This document shows positions 8,730 to 20,841 of a stretch of 64,000 nt of DNA, in pieces. The DNA is from TMED8 sp038125725 (lineage in GTDB: Bacteria; Pseudomonadota; Alphaproteobacteria; Rhodospirillales; Casp-alpha2): NCBI GenBank assembly GCA_038125725.1, contig JAYPEK010000001.1, positions 1-64,000 on the forward strand, read 5' to 3'. A program made the position numbers and the translations under genes. How positions within the stretch are numbered: position 1 is the first letter of the stretch; every line of letters begins with the position of its first letter. The notes under the pieces were generated by a model. It saw nothing but the letters and a program-made list of their open reading frames with translations. It searched no databases and was not told the DNA's origin.

Positions 8730-9387
8730 CGATGGGGGCAAGATCGCTAACCTCTAGGATGGCACCGCTGGAATCCGACCGGCTCGGGTGCAATTGGGTC
8801 TGCATTTTCCAGTCTTTCCGCGCCAGCGTCAATTCATCCTGCACGCTTTCGCCCTTCAGGAACAGGCAGCGCCCGCCCGGCTTGAGCACCGCCGCCGCCC
8901 ACGGCAACAAGCGCGCCAGCGGCGCGCAGGCGCGGGCCGTCACCACATCACCCTTGGGTCCATCGTAGGCCTCCGCCCGGACGTTATGGACGGTCGCAGG
9001 TGCGCTCGCTAATCGCTTGATTTCATTAAGGAAAACGCATTTGCGCTGGTCGCTCTCGATCAACTCCACTTGGGTGCCGCCCACCTTCGGCAAAAGGATC
9101 GCCAGCACCATGCCTGGAAAGCCGGCGCCGCTGCCGATATCAACCAGCGTGGCAGCTTTGTCGGGCAGGTAATCCAGAAGCTGGGCGCTGTCGAGGTAAT
9201 GCCGCCGCCAGGGATCGGCCAAGGTTTTCGGACCGACCAGGTTGATGGATTGCTGCCAGCGCGCCAGCGCCTCGGCATAGCCATCGAATGTCTCCATCGC
9301 CGCGTCGTCGAGATTGAGCGCAGCTTGGAACGCAATGCGCGAGAGCGGTTCCGCCGCCGGGAGCTCCGATTCGGTTGCGAAACGCAT
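8719..9387 (-). CDS. rsmG: 16S rRNA (guanine-N7) methyltransferase RsmG
   Basis: A 222-residue S-adenosylmethionine-dependent methyltransferase (formerly GidB) that methylates G527 of 16S rRNA. The cofactor loop is LVDIGSGAGFPGMVLAI, and the INLVGPKTLADPWRRHYLDS segment before it is typical of RsmG. It lies 20 bases downstream of mnmG and overlaps parA by 11 bases, so mnmG-rsmG-parA-parB is probably one transcript. Confidence 0.95.
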   Translation of the reverse strand: MRFATESELPAAEPLSRIAFQAALNLDDAAMETFDGYAEALARWQQSINLVGPKTLADPWRRHYLDSAQLLDYLPDKAATLVDIGSGAGFPGMVLAILLPKVGGTQVELIESDQRKCVFLNEIKRLASAPATVHNVRAEAYDGPKGDVVTARACAPLARLLPWAAAVLKPGGRCLFLKGESVQDELTLARKDWKMQTQLHPSRSDSSGAILEVSDLAPIDVS

Positions 9388-9407
9388 CAGGATTTCCGCA
9401 TGGCGAG

Positions 9408-11282
9408 TCAGGCGGAAAGCCGGCCCTGAGCGGCGTCGCGCCGTTTCAGGTACCCCAGCAGCACGGTGATCGCCGCCGGCGTGACGCCGGAGATGCGCGC
9501 CGCCGCCGCCAGGTTCGCCGGCCGCGCGTGTTCAAGCTTCTGCCTGATCTCGGCCGAAAGTCCCGGAATGGCGTCGAAATCCAGATCGTCCGGCAAGGCC
9601 AACCCGGCGTCGCGGCGCAGTGCTCGGATATCGGCGTCCTGGCGCTCCAGGTAGCCGGCATAGGTGGCTTCGATGGCCATCTGTTCAGCGATGGCGCCTG
9701 GCATGTCGGCCAGTTCCGGCCACACCCGGGTCAGCGCCTCGAAGTCCACGTCCGGGTAGGCCAACACCTGCAGGGCGCTGCGCTTGACGCCGTCCAGGTT
9801 GATCTTGATCCCCGCCGCCTGCAACTGATTGGGCGATTTCTCCAACGCCTCCAGGCGCCGGCGCGCCTCTTGCAACGCCGCCATCCGTTCGGCGTGCGCG
9901 CGCTGGCGTTCGGCGCCAATGATGCCGGCATCGATGCCCTTCCCGGTCAGCCGCTGGTCGGCGTTGTCGGCACGCAATCGCAGCCGGTACTCGGCGCGCG
10001 ACGTGAACATCCGGTAGGGCTCCTCGGTGCCCAGCGTGATCAGGTCGTCGATCAGGACGCCGATATAGGCGTCGGCGCGGTCGAGGGTGAAGGCGGCCCC
10101 GCCGCCGGCGGCGCGGGCGGCATTGACGCCGGCCATCAGCCCCTGCGCCGCGGCCTCCTCGTAGCCGGTGGTGCCGTTGATCTGGCCGGCGAGATAGAGC
10201 CCCGCCACGCGCCGGGTTTCCAGCGTCGGGCGCAGCTCGCGCGGATCGACGAAGTCGTATTCGATGGCATAGCCGGGCTGGGTGATGACGGCGCGCTCGA
10301 GCCCCGGGATAGTCTTCAGGATGGCTTCCTGCACATCCTTCGGCAGCGACGTGGAGATGCCGTTGGGATAGATGGTCGGGTCGTCGAGGCCTTCTGGCTC
10401 GAGGAAAATCTGATGGCGCTGGCGGTCACCGAAGCGCACGATCTTGTCCTCGATCGACGGGCAATAGCGCGGGCCGGTGCCGGCGATCTGGCCGGAATAC
10501 ATGGCCGAACGGTTCAGGTTCTGTTGAATGAGGGCGTGCGTTTCGGGCGTCGTGCCGGTGATGTGGCAGGCAATCTGCGGCACCGTGACGCGGTCGGTGA
10601 GATACGAGAACGGCACCGGCGGATCGTCGCCCGGCTGCGCCTCCAGCCCGCCCCACTCGATCGTGCGGCCATCCAGCCTGGGCGGCGTGCCGGTCTTCAA
10701 ACGCCCCAGGCGGAAGCCGAGTTTCTTGAAGGTATAGGCGAGGCCCACCGCCGGCGCCTCGCCGACGCGGCCGGCGGGGATCTGCGCCGTCCCCACATGA
10801 ATCAGGCCGCGCAGGAAAGTGCCGGTGGTCACCACCACGGCGGCGGCAAGGATGTCCTCGCCGGCCTGGCTGCGCACGCCGGCGACGCGGCCGTCGGCGT
10901 CGAGGATCAGGTCATCGACCGGTTCGGCGGCGATCTCCAGGTTGTCTTGTTCGGCCAGCAGGGCCTGGATGGCGTTCTTGTAGAGCTTGCGGTCGGCCTG
11001 GGCGCGCGGGCCCTGCACCGCCGGGCCCTTGGAGCGGTTGAGAATCCGGAACTGGATGCCGGCGGCGTCGATGGCGCGGCCCATGAGGCCGTCCAGCGCG
11101 TCAACCTCGCGCACCAATTGTCCTTTCGCCAGGCCGCCGATCGCCGGATTGCAGGACATGGCGCCGATAGTATCGATTCGGTGAGTCAACAATAGCGTCC
11201 GCGCACCGGCGCGCGCCGCCGCCGCGGCCGCCTCGCAGCCCGCGTGCCCGCCGCCGATGACGATGACGTCGTAGGTTCGCAT
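9408..11282 (-). CDS. mnmG: tRNA uridine 5-carboxymethylaminomethyl modification enzyme MnmG
   Basis: A 624-residue FAD protein (formerly GidA) that with MnmE modifies U34 of several tRNAs. The dinucleotide-binding motif GGGHAGCEAA is at the N-terminus, followed by SCNPAIGGLAKGQ, the strongly conserved family signature. The later motif GLYLAGQINGTTGYEEAA is also present. The ATG at 11282 is chosen because the protein then starts MRTYDVIVIGGG; the frame stays open to 11384 only by running through the parS spacer. Its partner mnmE is 123 bases upstream in the same orientation. Confidence 0.97.
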   Translation of the reverse strand: MRTYDVIVIGGGHAGCEAAAAAARAGARTLLLTHRIDTIGAMSCNPAIGGLAKGQLVREVDALDGLMGRAIDAAGIQFRILNRSKGPAVQGPRAQADRKLYKNAIQALLAEQDNLEIAAEPVDDLILDADGRVAGVRSQAGEDILAAAVVVTTGTFLRGLIHVGTAQIPAGRVGEAPAVGLAYTFKKLGFRLGRLKTGTPPRLDGRTIEWGGLEAQPGDDPPVPFSYLTDRVTVPQIACHITGTTPETHALIQQNLNRSAMYSGQIAGTGPRYCPSIEDKIVRFGDRQRHQIFLEPEGLDDPTIYPNGISTSLPKDVQEAILKTIPGLERAVITQPGYAIEYDFVDPRELRPTLETRRVAGLYLAGQINGTTGYEEAAAQGLMAGVNAARAAGGGAAFTLDRADAYIGVLIDDLITLGTEEPYRMFTSRAEYRLRLRADNADQRLTGKGIDAGIIGAERQRAHAERMAALQEARRRLEALEKSPNQLQAAGIKINLDGVKRSALQVLAYPDVDFEALTRVWPELADMPGAIAEQMAIEATYAGYLERQDADIRALRRDAGLALPDDLDFDAIPGLSAEIRQKLEHARPANLAAAARISGVTPAAITVLLGYLKRRDAAQGRLSA

Positions 11283-11339
11283 GCGCCGGAATGTAGGAGC
11301 GGCCTTGGCCGAAGTCAATGAAGCGGCGAACGGGGAAAT

Positions 11340-11355
11340 TGTTTCACGTGAAACA
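11340..11355. promoter_or_regulatory. parS centromere site 1
   Basis: Perfect 16-base palindrome TGTTTCACGTGAAACA, identical to the widely conserved chromosomal parS sequence bound by ParB. It lies in the 123-bp spacer between mnmG and mnmE, 3.4 kb from parB. Confidence 0.95.
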
Positions 11356-11384
11356 TATCCACAATTCGAGTCGACAAGGGGCAA

Positions 11385-11400
11385 TGTTTCACGTGAAACA
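11385..11400. promoter_or_regulatory. parS centromere site 2
   Basis: Second perfect copy of TGTTTCACGTGAAACA, 45 bases from the first (start to start) and 6 bases from the mnmE stop. Two identical sites this close point to a strong ParB nucleation point. Confidence 0.95.
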
Positions 11401-11405
11401 TTTCC

Positions 11406-12749
11406 TCATTTGCCGATACAGAAATCCGCGAAAATCACATCCAGCAGGTCTTCCACATCGATACTGCCGGTAATCCGCCCAAGCGCTCGCGCCGCCAGGC
11501 GCAGATCCTCCGCCGCCAGTTCCGGACGCACCAGTCGGCCCTCCGCGCCGAGAAACCGCTGCAGAGCGGCGCGGGTTTCGGCCAGCGCTTCGCGGTGCCG
11601 CGCGCGGGTCACCAGCGGCGCCGCCTGGCCGGCAAAGATCCGCGCGACCTCCGCTTCGAGCGCCGCCAACAACGCGTCCACACCGGCGCCGGTCTTGGCC
11701 GAAATGCCGATCGCCGGCTCGCCTTCAACCCGCTCCGGCACCGCGCCGGCCATCGCATCGGTTTTGTTGACGGCGACGAGGCTGCCGGCGGCGATCCAAT
11801 CGCGCGTCTCCGCCCCGATCTCCGGCCAAACGGAGCCATCCAGCACGGCGATCCTGAGATCGGCGCGGCGCGCGCGTTCCAGCGCCCGGCGCACGCCCTC
11901 GGCCTCGATGTCGCCATCCGCGTCACGGAGCCCGGCGGTATCCGCCAGAATGACCGGATAGCCGGCCAGTTCGAAATGCACCTCGATGATGTCGCGCGTG
12001 GTGCCGGCGGTTTCGGAAACGATCGCCGCGTCACGCTGGGAAAGCCGGTTGAGCAGGCTGGACTTCCCCGCATTGGGGGCGCCGACGATGGCGACGTCGA
12101 CGCCGTGCCGCAGCCGCTCGCCCCGGTGCCCATCGGCCAGATGACGGTAGATTTCGCCGGCCAGGGACTCGGCTTCGGCCACCACGCTGGTTTCCAGATC
12201 GGCGGGCAATTCCTCGTCGGAGAAATCGATGGCGGCTTCCCAATGCGCCAGCGCCGCGACCAGCCGGGCGCGCGCGCCCTCGGTGAAATCGGCCAGCGCG
12301 CCGCCCATCTGCGCCAGCGCCTGGCGCCGCTGCTGGGCGGTTTCCGCCGCCACCAAGTCGGCGACGCCCTCCGCCGCGGTCAGGTCGATTTTGCCGTTCT
12401 CGAAGCCCCGGCGGGTGAATTCGCCAGGATCGGCAAGCCGCAGCCCCTCCAGGCCCGAAAGCGCCGCCAAAACCCCATCGACGACGGCGAGGCCACCGTG
12501 CACGTGCAGTTCCAACACATCCTCGCCGGTAAAGCTGGCGGGACCTGGAAAGAAGATGGCGAGACCGCGATCGAGCAGATCGCCGCCGGTGGGATCGGTC
12601 AAATCGACGCGCACCGCACGGCGCACCGGCAAATCCGCGCCCGCCAGCGCCGCCGCCGCGTCCCGGGCGCCCGGACCGGAGACCCGGATCACCGCGATCC
12701 CGGCGCGCCCCCGGCCGCTTGCCAGCGCATAGATGGTGGGTTCTCGCAT
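11406..12749 (-). CDS. mnmE: tRNA modification GTPase MnmE
   Basis: A 447-residue GTPase (TrmE) that works with MnmG on the wobble uridine of tRNAs. An N-terminal tetrahydrofolate-binding domain (starting TIYALASGRGRAGIAVIRVS) is followed by a helical domain holding an inserted G domain. G motifs seen are GAPNAGKSSLLN, TAGTTRD, DTAGLRD and NKTD. The C-terminus is the invariant FCIGK, whose Cys is needed for modification. The gene stops 6 bases before a parS site. Confidence 0.97.
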   Translation of the reverse strand: MREPTIYALASGRGRAGIAVIRVSGPGARDAAAALAGADLPVRRAVRVDLTDPTGGDLLDRGLAIFFPGPASFTGEDVLELHVHGGLAVVDGVLAALSGLEGLRLADPGEFTRRGFENGKIDLTAAEGVADLVAAETAQQRRQALAQMGGALADFTEGARARLVAALAHWEAAIDFSDEELPADLETSVVAEAESLAGEIYRHLADGHRGERLRHGVDVAIVGAPNAGKSSLLNRLSQRDAAIVSETAGTTRDIIEVHFELAGYPVILADTAGLRDADGDIEAEGVRRALERARRADLRIAVLDGSVWPEIGAETRDWIAAGSLVAVNKTDAMAGAVPERVEGEPAIGISAKTGAGVDALLAALEAEVARIFAGQAAPLVTRARHREALAETRAALQRFLGAEGRLVRPELAAEDLRLAARALGRITGSIDVEDLLDVIFADFCIGK

Positions 12750-12800
12750 GGGCCCTGCCTCGGTTCAATTCGGTAAAGTACCGAAATCCAGATTTAGTGG

Positions 12801-13145
12801 TTAGCCGTCTTCCGGCATCAACATCAGGTCCTTGACCCGGCCGCCCTTCTTGATGTGCTCCTCGAGAATCCGATCGGCATCGGCCATCGATTCGCATCTG
12901 TACCAAACCCCTTCCGGGTAGACCACCATGGTCGGCCCCAGCTCACAGCGGTCCAGGCAGCCGGCGGAATTGATTCGGACTCGTTCCAAGCCCTCGTCCT
13001 TGGCCTTGGTCTTCATGTAATTGCGCAGTTTCTCCGCTTCCTTGGCCTTGCAACAGCCGCGCGGATGGCCTTCCGGGCGTTCGTTGACGCAGAAAAACAC
13101 GTGCCGGTCATAGTAGAGCGACGGATCGGTTTCGTTGGATGACAT
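12801..13145 (-). CDS. Thioredoxin-like [2Fe-2S] ferredoxin
   Basis: A 114-residue protein with the cysteine pattern of small thioredoxin-fold ferredoxins: FFCVNER, then GCC, then GCLDRCELGP near the middle, and PEGVWYRC later. Such proteins bind a [2Fe-2S] cluster and resemble a free-standing NuoE-type domain; the electron partner cannot be inferred here. It lies 51 bases upstream of mnmE and 24 bases downstream of the DUF6489 gene, so the three probably share a minus-strand transcript. Confidence 0.88.
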   Translation of the reverse strand: MSSNETDPSLYYDRHVFFCVNERPEGHPRGCCKAKEAEKLRNYMKTKAKDEGLERVRINSAGCLDRCELGPTMVVYPEGVWYRCESMADADRILEEHIKKGGRVKDLMLMPEDG

Positions 13146-13169
13146 GGGTCAGGATCTCGATTTCTCAGG

Positions 13170-13421
13170 TTAGGATTCGTCGTCGCCGGACGCGGCCTGG
13201 CTCATCTGGCCCCAGAAGGCCTTCTGCAGCTGTTCCCAGCCCTGCATGCCGACCGGCAGCCATATCTTAAATAGGGTTTCCGGGTCCATGGCGTCCATGT
13301 TGGCGCGCATTCTTTTTTCGATTTCCGCCATCATCGCGTCCTGCATGGGCTTGACGTCGGGCAGGCCGAAAAAGGCGCGCGCCTCTTCCGGCGTGCAGTC
13401 GATGTTGATGGTGACTTTCAT
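13170..13421 (-). CDS. DUF6489 family small protein
   Basis: An 83-residue soluble acidic protein beginning MKVTINIDCTPEEARAFFGL, with a central amphipathic stretch and WLPVGMQGWEQLQKAFW. The TPEEARAFFGLPD start is what I associate with the alphaproteobacterial DUF6489 family, whose function is unknown. No catalytic motif is visible. Confidence 0.65.
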   Translation of the reverse strand: MKVTINIDCTPEEARAFFGLPDVKPMQDAMMAEIEKRMRANMDAMDPETLFKIWLPVGMQGWEQLQKAFWGQMSQAASGDDES

Positions 13422-13589
13422 GGCGACCTCCGGTTCCAGCGCCGTTTACCCCGGCACAGATTGGGGTTGTTTTCACCCCCGCCTGCTTCAAACTAAGCCA
13501 GCCCGCGCCCGCGCGCAACGCGCACCGCGACCCGGCCCCGCAACCCCGCCGATCGCCCGCCCCGCTCAACAACCCGGACGGCCCCCGAC

Positions 13590-15635
<2,046 letters not shown>

Positions 15636-15676
15636 CCGCCTCTTCGGATGTTGCGGGCCGGACTTCAGGGGGCCGC

Positions 15677-16147
15677 ATGAACGCCAACCTCACCTGGCTA
15701 TCCTTTCCCTCGCCCGTCGGCACGCTGACGGCATTCAGCGTCAACGGCCATTTGAGCGTGCTGGAATGGGGCCGCGCGCCGGAAGCGGAGAAGCCCGCCG
15801 CGCCGGTGCTGGAACGCGCGCGCGATCAGTTGAACGCCTATTTCGACGGCAAGCGCCAGCACTTCGACCTGCCGCTGGCGCCGGCCGGCAGCGACTTTCA
15901 GCAAAGCGTCTGGCGCGCCATGTGCGAAATCCCTTACGGCGAGACCCGCACATACGGCGACCTGGCCGACGATCTCGCCAGTTCGGCGCGCGCGGTGGGG
16001 ACGGCCTGCGGCAAGAATCCGATCCCGATCATCATCCCCTGTCACCGCGTGCTCGGGCTCGACGGCCGCATGACCGGCTACTCCGGCGGCGCCGGCGTCG
16101 AGACCAAGGTGCAACTGCTGACGCTGGAGGGCGCGCAGCTGTTGTAA
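15677..16147 (+). CDS. ogt: Methylated-DNA-[protein]-cysteine S-methyltransferase
   Basis: A 156-residue DNA repair protein that moves alkyl groups from O6-alkylguanine to its own Cys. The acceptor motif is IPCHR in IIIPCHRVLGLDG, with the DNA-binding segment FQQSVWRAMCEIPYGETRTY before it and the typical GYSGG after it. There is no Ada-type regulatory domain. The ATG at 15677 follows a GGGGG-containing ribosome-binding site by a few bases and gives a normal family N-terminus. Confidence 0.94.
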   Translation: MNANLTWLSFPSPVGTLTAFSVNGHLSVLEWGRAPEAEKPAAPVLERARDQLNAYFDGKRQHFDLPLAPAGSDFQQSVWRAMCEIPYGETRTYGDLADDLASSARAVGTACGKNPIPIIIPCHRVLGLDGRMTGYSGGAGVETKVQLLTLEGAQLL

Positions 16148-16271
16148 GCCTTAGCCATTTGACCCATATCAACGACTATTCAGCTCCCAGTAACTATTTA
16201 TAATTACAATATATTGATTGATTTTTGATCGGCGCTTCGGCTCCAACTCTGGACCCCGCCCAGGACGGCAG

Positions 16272-17729
16272 ATGAACTTCGAAACCCAGAGGCCCGACGA
16301 CGCCCTCCCAGACTCCGCCAGCGCCGATCCCCACGAACCCTTCGTCCAGCGCGATTGGGCGCTGTCGAAGGCCGCGCTGACGGTATCCCGCCCGCTGGGG
16401 CTCTTCTGCGCACTGTTCGGCGCTGTCGTCCTGGCCGGCGGCTATCTCGCGGAGATCGAACTGCTTTATCGTCCCATCGTCGACGGGCCGGCAACCAACC
16501 CGCTGACGGCGCTCTGCATCCTGGTGCTCGGCCTCGGCCTCGGCGCCGGCGGCGTCCTGCTGGGTGGCTGGCCGCAACGTGTTTTCGCCGCCGTCGCGGT
16601 CTTGTTGACCTTGTCGAAATTGAGCGACGTGCTGTTCGGTACCGCGATCTCGCCGGCCTTCACGCCCTTTCCGGAGATGGTGATGCGCGACCTCGCGCTC
16701 GGCAAGGCCAACGCCATGGGCACCAATTCGACCCTGATGCTCGGTTTGATCGCCCTGGCGCTCGGCCTCGGGGTGCTCCGCCGGCAGGTCGCCGCACAGA
16801 TTTTAGCATTTCTGGCATTGGGCATTCCGCTGGTCTCGTTCACCGGGTATGCCTACGGGTTCGACCGCTTCTACGGCCAGATGTCGCTGCTGACCGCGAC
16901 GGTCGGTTTCCTGCTGGCGCTCTCGACCCTGGCCATGACGGCGCACCGGGGCGCATTAAAGGCCGTGCTCAGCCCCTACATCGGCGGCCGCATCGCACGG
17001 CTGCAGATCGCGCTCGGCCTGCTGGTTCCGTTCACCATGGGCTACCTGATGGTGGAGGGAATGTTGCGAAGCCAGCATTTCGAGTGGATGGGGATTTTCA
17101 TCATCGCCACCAGCTGGTTCATCTCGGCACTCATCTGCGTTAGCGCCGTCATCCAGGAGCGGGTCGACAACCGCCGCCGCTTCGCCGAACAGCGGCTCTT
17201 GTTTTCGGCCATGAACGATCCGCTGACGCGGCTTCCGAACCGGCGCAAGTTTTTCGAGGTCGGCAACCGGGAAATGGATCGCACACGGCGTAGCCAGGCC
17301 GATCTCTGGGTGCTGATGATCGACATCGACCATTTCAAGCGGATCAACGACACCGCCGGCCATGCCATGGGCGATCAGGTTCTGGTCGCGGTTGCCGGCT
17401 TCCTGGCGCGCTCGATCCGGGCGGTCGACATGGTCGGGCGCCTGGGCGGCGAGGAATTCGCCATCCTCCTGTCCGACACGACGGCCGAAGGCGTGCGGCT
17501 GGTGGCCGAGAAAATCCGCGGCGGTATAGTGAGCCTTGCCATCGACGGCTGGACCGACGCCCACGGTCCCGTCACCATCTCCATCGGTTGCGCCCCATCC
17601 GCCAGCAAGGCGGCCTTGGACGACGTGCTCAACGCCGCTGACGAGGCGCTCTACGAAGCAAAGCGGGGCGGCCGCAACCGGGTGGTCTTCGAGCCGCCGG
17701 AACCCCTGGCAAAGGTAGCGACCTCCTAA
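16272..17729 (+). CDS. Membrane-bound diguanylate cyclase
   Basis: A 485-residue protein. Residues about 40-300 contain roughly eight hydrophobic segments forming a membrane sensor module. A C-terminal GGDEF domain follows, beginning at NDPLTRLPNRRKF. The active-site motif is GGEEF in VGRLGGEEFAILL, a functional variant. An RAVD sequence lies five residues before it and fits the RxxD inhibitory site for c-di-GMP. It should make c-di-GMP from two GTP in response to an unknown signal. The 124-base upstream spacer is AT-rich with a TATAAT at 16198-16203. It ends overlapping the convergent membrane-protein gene by 4 bases. Confidence 0.92.
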   Translation: MNFETQRPDDALPDSASADPHEPFVQRDWALSKAALTVSRPLGLFCALFGAVVLAGGYLAEIELLYRPIVDGPATNPLTALCILVLGLGLGAGGVLLGGWPQRVFAAVAVLLTLSKLSDVLFGTAISPAFTPFPEMVMRDLALGKANAMGTNSTLMLGLIALALGLGVLRRQVAAQILAFLALGIPLVSFTGYAYGFDRFYGQMSLLTATVGFLLALSTLAMTAHRGALKAVLSPYIGGRIARLQIALGLLVPFTMGYLMVEGMLRSQHFEWMGIFIIATSWFISALICVSAVIQERVDNRRRFAEQRLLFSAMNDPLTRLPNRRKFFEVGNREMDRTRRSQADLWVLMIDIDHFKRINDTAGHAMGDQVLVAVAGFLARSIRAVDMVGRLGGEEFAILLSDTTAEGVRLVAEKIRGGIVSLAIDGWTDAHGPVTISIGCAPSASKAALDDVLNAADEALYEAKRGGRNRVVFEPPEPLAKVATS

Positions 17730-18184
17730 CGCGCGCCCCCCAACGCACCCTTGCCGCGCCCAGCGGCACCGACCGCAAACGCCACGCCGAGCCAGAACAA
17801 GGTGCGGAACGCGAGCGCACCGACCGTCCGCCACTCGAAGGCGCCGCCCATCCCGACATGCACCGCAAAGGCGAGCGCGACGACGGCCGTCGCTGCCGCG
17901 ATCCCCAGCGCCAACGGCCCCGCCCAGGGCCGCCACAGTGCCAGGCCAACAGCCGCCGCCACATAGGCAAACCCCGCCAAGAAATTGAACCCGACGACGA
18001 AACCGACATATCCGCCCATCATCTGCCGCCAGGCGCCGTCGATGAACAGCACGCCGGCGGCGGCGACAATCGTCACCAATCCGAAAACCCCGGCAAACAG
18101 CGAAACGGCCAAAGCCCAGCGGGGCCGGGAAATTCGAATCTTGGGGCGCATGGGGCGGCCGTCCGTGGCAATGGAACCGATCAT
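17726..18184 (-). CDS. Small integral membrane protein, unknown
   Basis: A 152-residue protein with four hydrophobic segments (beginning WALAVSLFAGVFGLVTIVAA), connected by short loops, and a Gly/Arg-rich tail. I do not recognise a family. The start is uncertain: an ATG at 18184 has a GGAGG directly against it, while an ATG at 18151 would give MRPKIRISRPRW. Its stop overlaps the end of the diguanylate cyclase gene on the opposite strand. Confidence 0.65.
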   Translation of the reverse strand: MIGSIATDGRPMRPKIRISRPRWALAVSLFAGVFGLVTIVAAAGVLFIDGAWRQMMGGYVGFVVGFNFLAGFAYVAAAVGLALWRPWAGPLALGIAAATAVVALAFAVHVGMGGAFEWRTVGALAFRTLFWLGVAFAVGAAGRGKGALGGAR

Positions 18185-18331
18185 CCTCCGTACCCGAACG
18201 GCGAGCCGGGCGGAATGACGCCGGTTAAGGCGCGGCCGTCACAAGACTTTCTCCCGCCGACCGCCTGAAACCGGTTGCCCGCCCCGGCACATCTTCGCAA
18301 AATACCGCCAAAGCCATCTAGGGAGGTTAGC

Positions 18332-19306
18332 ATGACCAAAGCCATTCGCATTCACCAGCACGGCGGGCCGGAACAGCTCACCTGGGACGACGTCGACATC
18401 GACGATCCGGGCCCCGGCCAAGCGCGCATCCGCCAAACCGCCTGCGGGCTCAACTATATCGACGTCTATCACCGCACCGGTCTCTATCCGCTGGGCGAAC
18501 TGCCGCTGGTGATCGGCATGGAGGCCGCCGGCGTGGTCGAGGCCGTCGGCGACGGCGTCACCGACTTGAAGGCCGGCGAACGGGTTGCCTACGGCAACAC
18601 CATGGGCGGCTACGCGGAGGCCCGCGTCATTCCGGCCGAGAAACTGGTCAAGCTGCCCGACAGCATCGACGACCAGACCGCCGCGGCGATGATGCTGAAA
18701 GGCATGACGGCGGGCTACCTGATCCGCAGGACCTACCCGGTCAAAGCCGGCGACAACATCCTGCTGATGGCGGCCGCCGGCGGCGTCGGGCTGATCCTGT
18801 CGCAATGGGCGTCGTCGCTGGGCGCCAACGTCATCGGCTGCGTCGGTTCCGAGGAAAAGGCGGCGCTCGCCAAGGCGCACGGCTGTGCCCATACCATCCT
18901 CTACAACACCGAGGACGTGGCGGCGCGGGTGCGCGAGATCACCGGCGGCGAGGGCGTCGCGGTTTCCTACGACGGCGTCGGCCAGGCCACCTACAAGGCG
19001 TCGCTCGATTCACTCAGGCCGTTCGGTTACATGGTCAGCTTCGGCAACGCGTCCGGCCCGGTGTCCTCGGTCGAGGTCGGCGACCTGGCGTCGCGCGGCT
19101 GCCTGTTCTTCACCCGGCCGTCATTGATGCCGCACACGGCGACGCGGCCCCTGCTGGAGGATTTGGCGGGCGCCTTGATGGAGGTGGTCGGCAACGGCAC
19201 CGTCAAGATCGACGTCAACCAGACCTACGCGCTTTCCGACACCGAACAGGCGCACCGCGACCTGGAAGCCCGCAAGACCACGGGTTGCACGGTGCTGTTG
19301 CCGTAA
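18332..19306 (+). CDS. qor: NADPH:quinone oxidoreductase, zinc-free MDR family
   Basis: A 324-residue medium-chain dehydrogenase/reductase of the quinone reductase (zeta-crystallin) type. The N-terminal GroES-like domain contains GLNYIDVYHRTGLYPL, and the Rossmann domain has the AAAGGVGLI nucleotide loop. Zinc ligands of alcohol dehydrogenases are absent, as expected. It reduces quinones with NADPH in the cytoplasm. A good ribosome-binding site (AGGGAGG) precedes the ATG at 18332. A strong terminator follows 24 bases after the stop. Confidence 0.9.
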   Translation: MTKAIRIHQHGGPEQLTWDDVDIDDPGPGQARIRQTACGLNYIDVYHRTGLYPLGELPLVIGMEAAGVVEAVGDGVTDLKAGERVAYGNTMGGYAEARVIPAEKLVKLPDSIDDQTAAAMMLKGMTAGYLIRRTYPVKAGDNILLMAAAGGVGLILSQWASSLGANVIGCVGSEEKAALAKAHGCAHTILYNTEDVAARVREITGGEGVAVSYDGVGQATYKASLDSLRPFGYMVSFGNASGPVSSVEVGDLASRGCLFFTRPSLMPHTATRPLLEDLAGALMEVVGNGTVKIDVNQTYALSDTEQAHRDLEARKTTGCTVLLP

Positions 19307-19330
19307 GCGACCGCCCGAACCAAAACACAA

Positions 19331-19355
19331 GGGGCGCCTTCCGGCGCCCCTTTTT
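19331..19355 (+). terminator. Rho-independent terminator after qor
   Basis: GGGGCGCC (19331-19338), loop TTCC, GGCGCCCC (19343-19350) and TTTTT. An 8-bp perfect GC stem with a U-tract in the plus-strand direction; it separates qor from the convergent rho gene. Confidence 0.9.
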
Positions 19356-19375
19356 CGTCTGCCCGGATCGTCGGG

Positions 19376-20632
<1,257 letters not shown>

Positions 20633-20790
20633 GGGGCGTTCCGGTGTTGAGATAATGGGAAGGAACCTTTGCGGCTCAGAGCCAGGGTTCGGATGAAACC
20701 CGGTTCAGGTGCCGGGCGAATGCCGGCGAAAGGAAGGAAAATGCTGTGAAGGGTCTTCAGGCGGTGCCGAAAAGGCGTTGATAGGCGAAA

Positions 20791-20819
20791 CACTTAGCGA
20801 AACCGTGCGTGGCTGTCAA
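20791..20819 (-). promoter_or_regulatory. Possible rho promoter
   Basis: On the minus strand a perfect TTGACA (20819-20814) is followed after 17 bases by TAAGTG (20796-20791), a weak -10. It would give a leader of about 150 nucleotides before rho. Confidence 0.35.
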
Positions 20820-20841
20820 TTTCCGTTTTTCGGCGCGTCCG

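Noticed and set aside
9375..11195. A 606-codon open frame antisense to mnmG
   Set aside because: It runs through the full length of a clearly conserved gene on the other strand and has no recognisable product; long antisense frames are common in GC-rich DNA.
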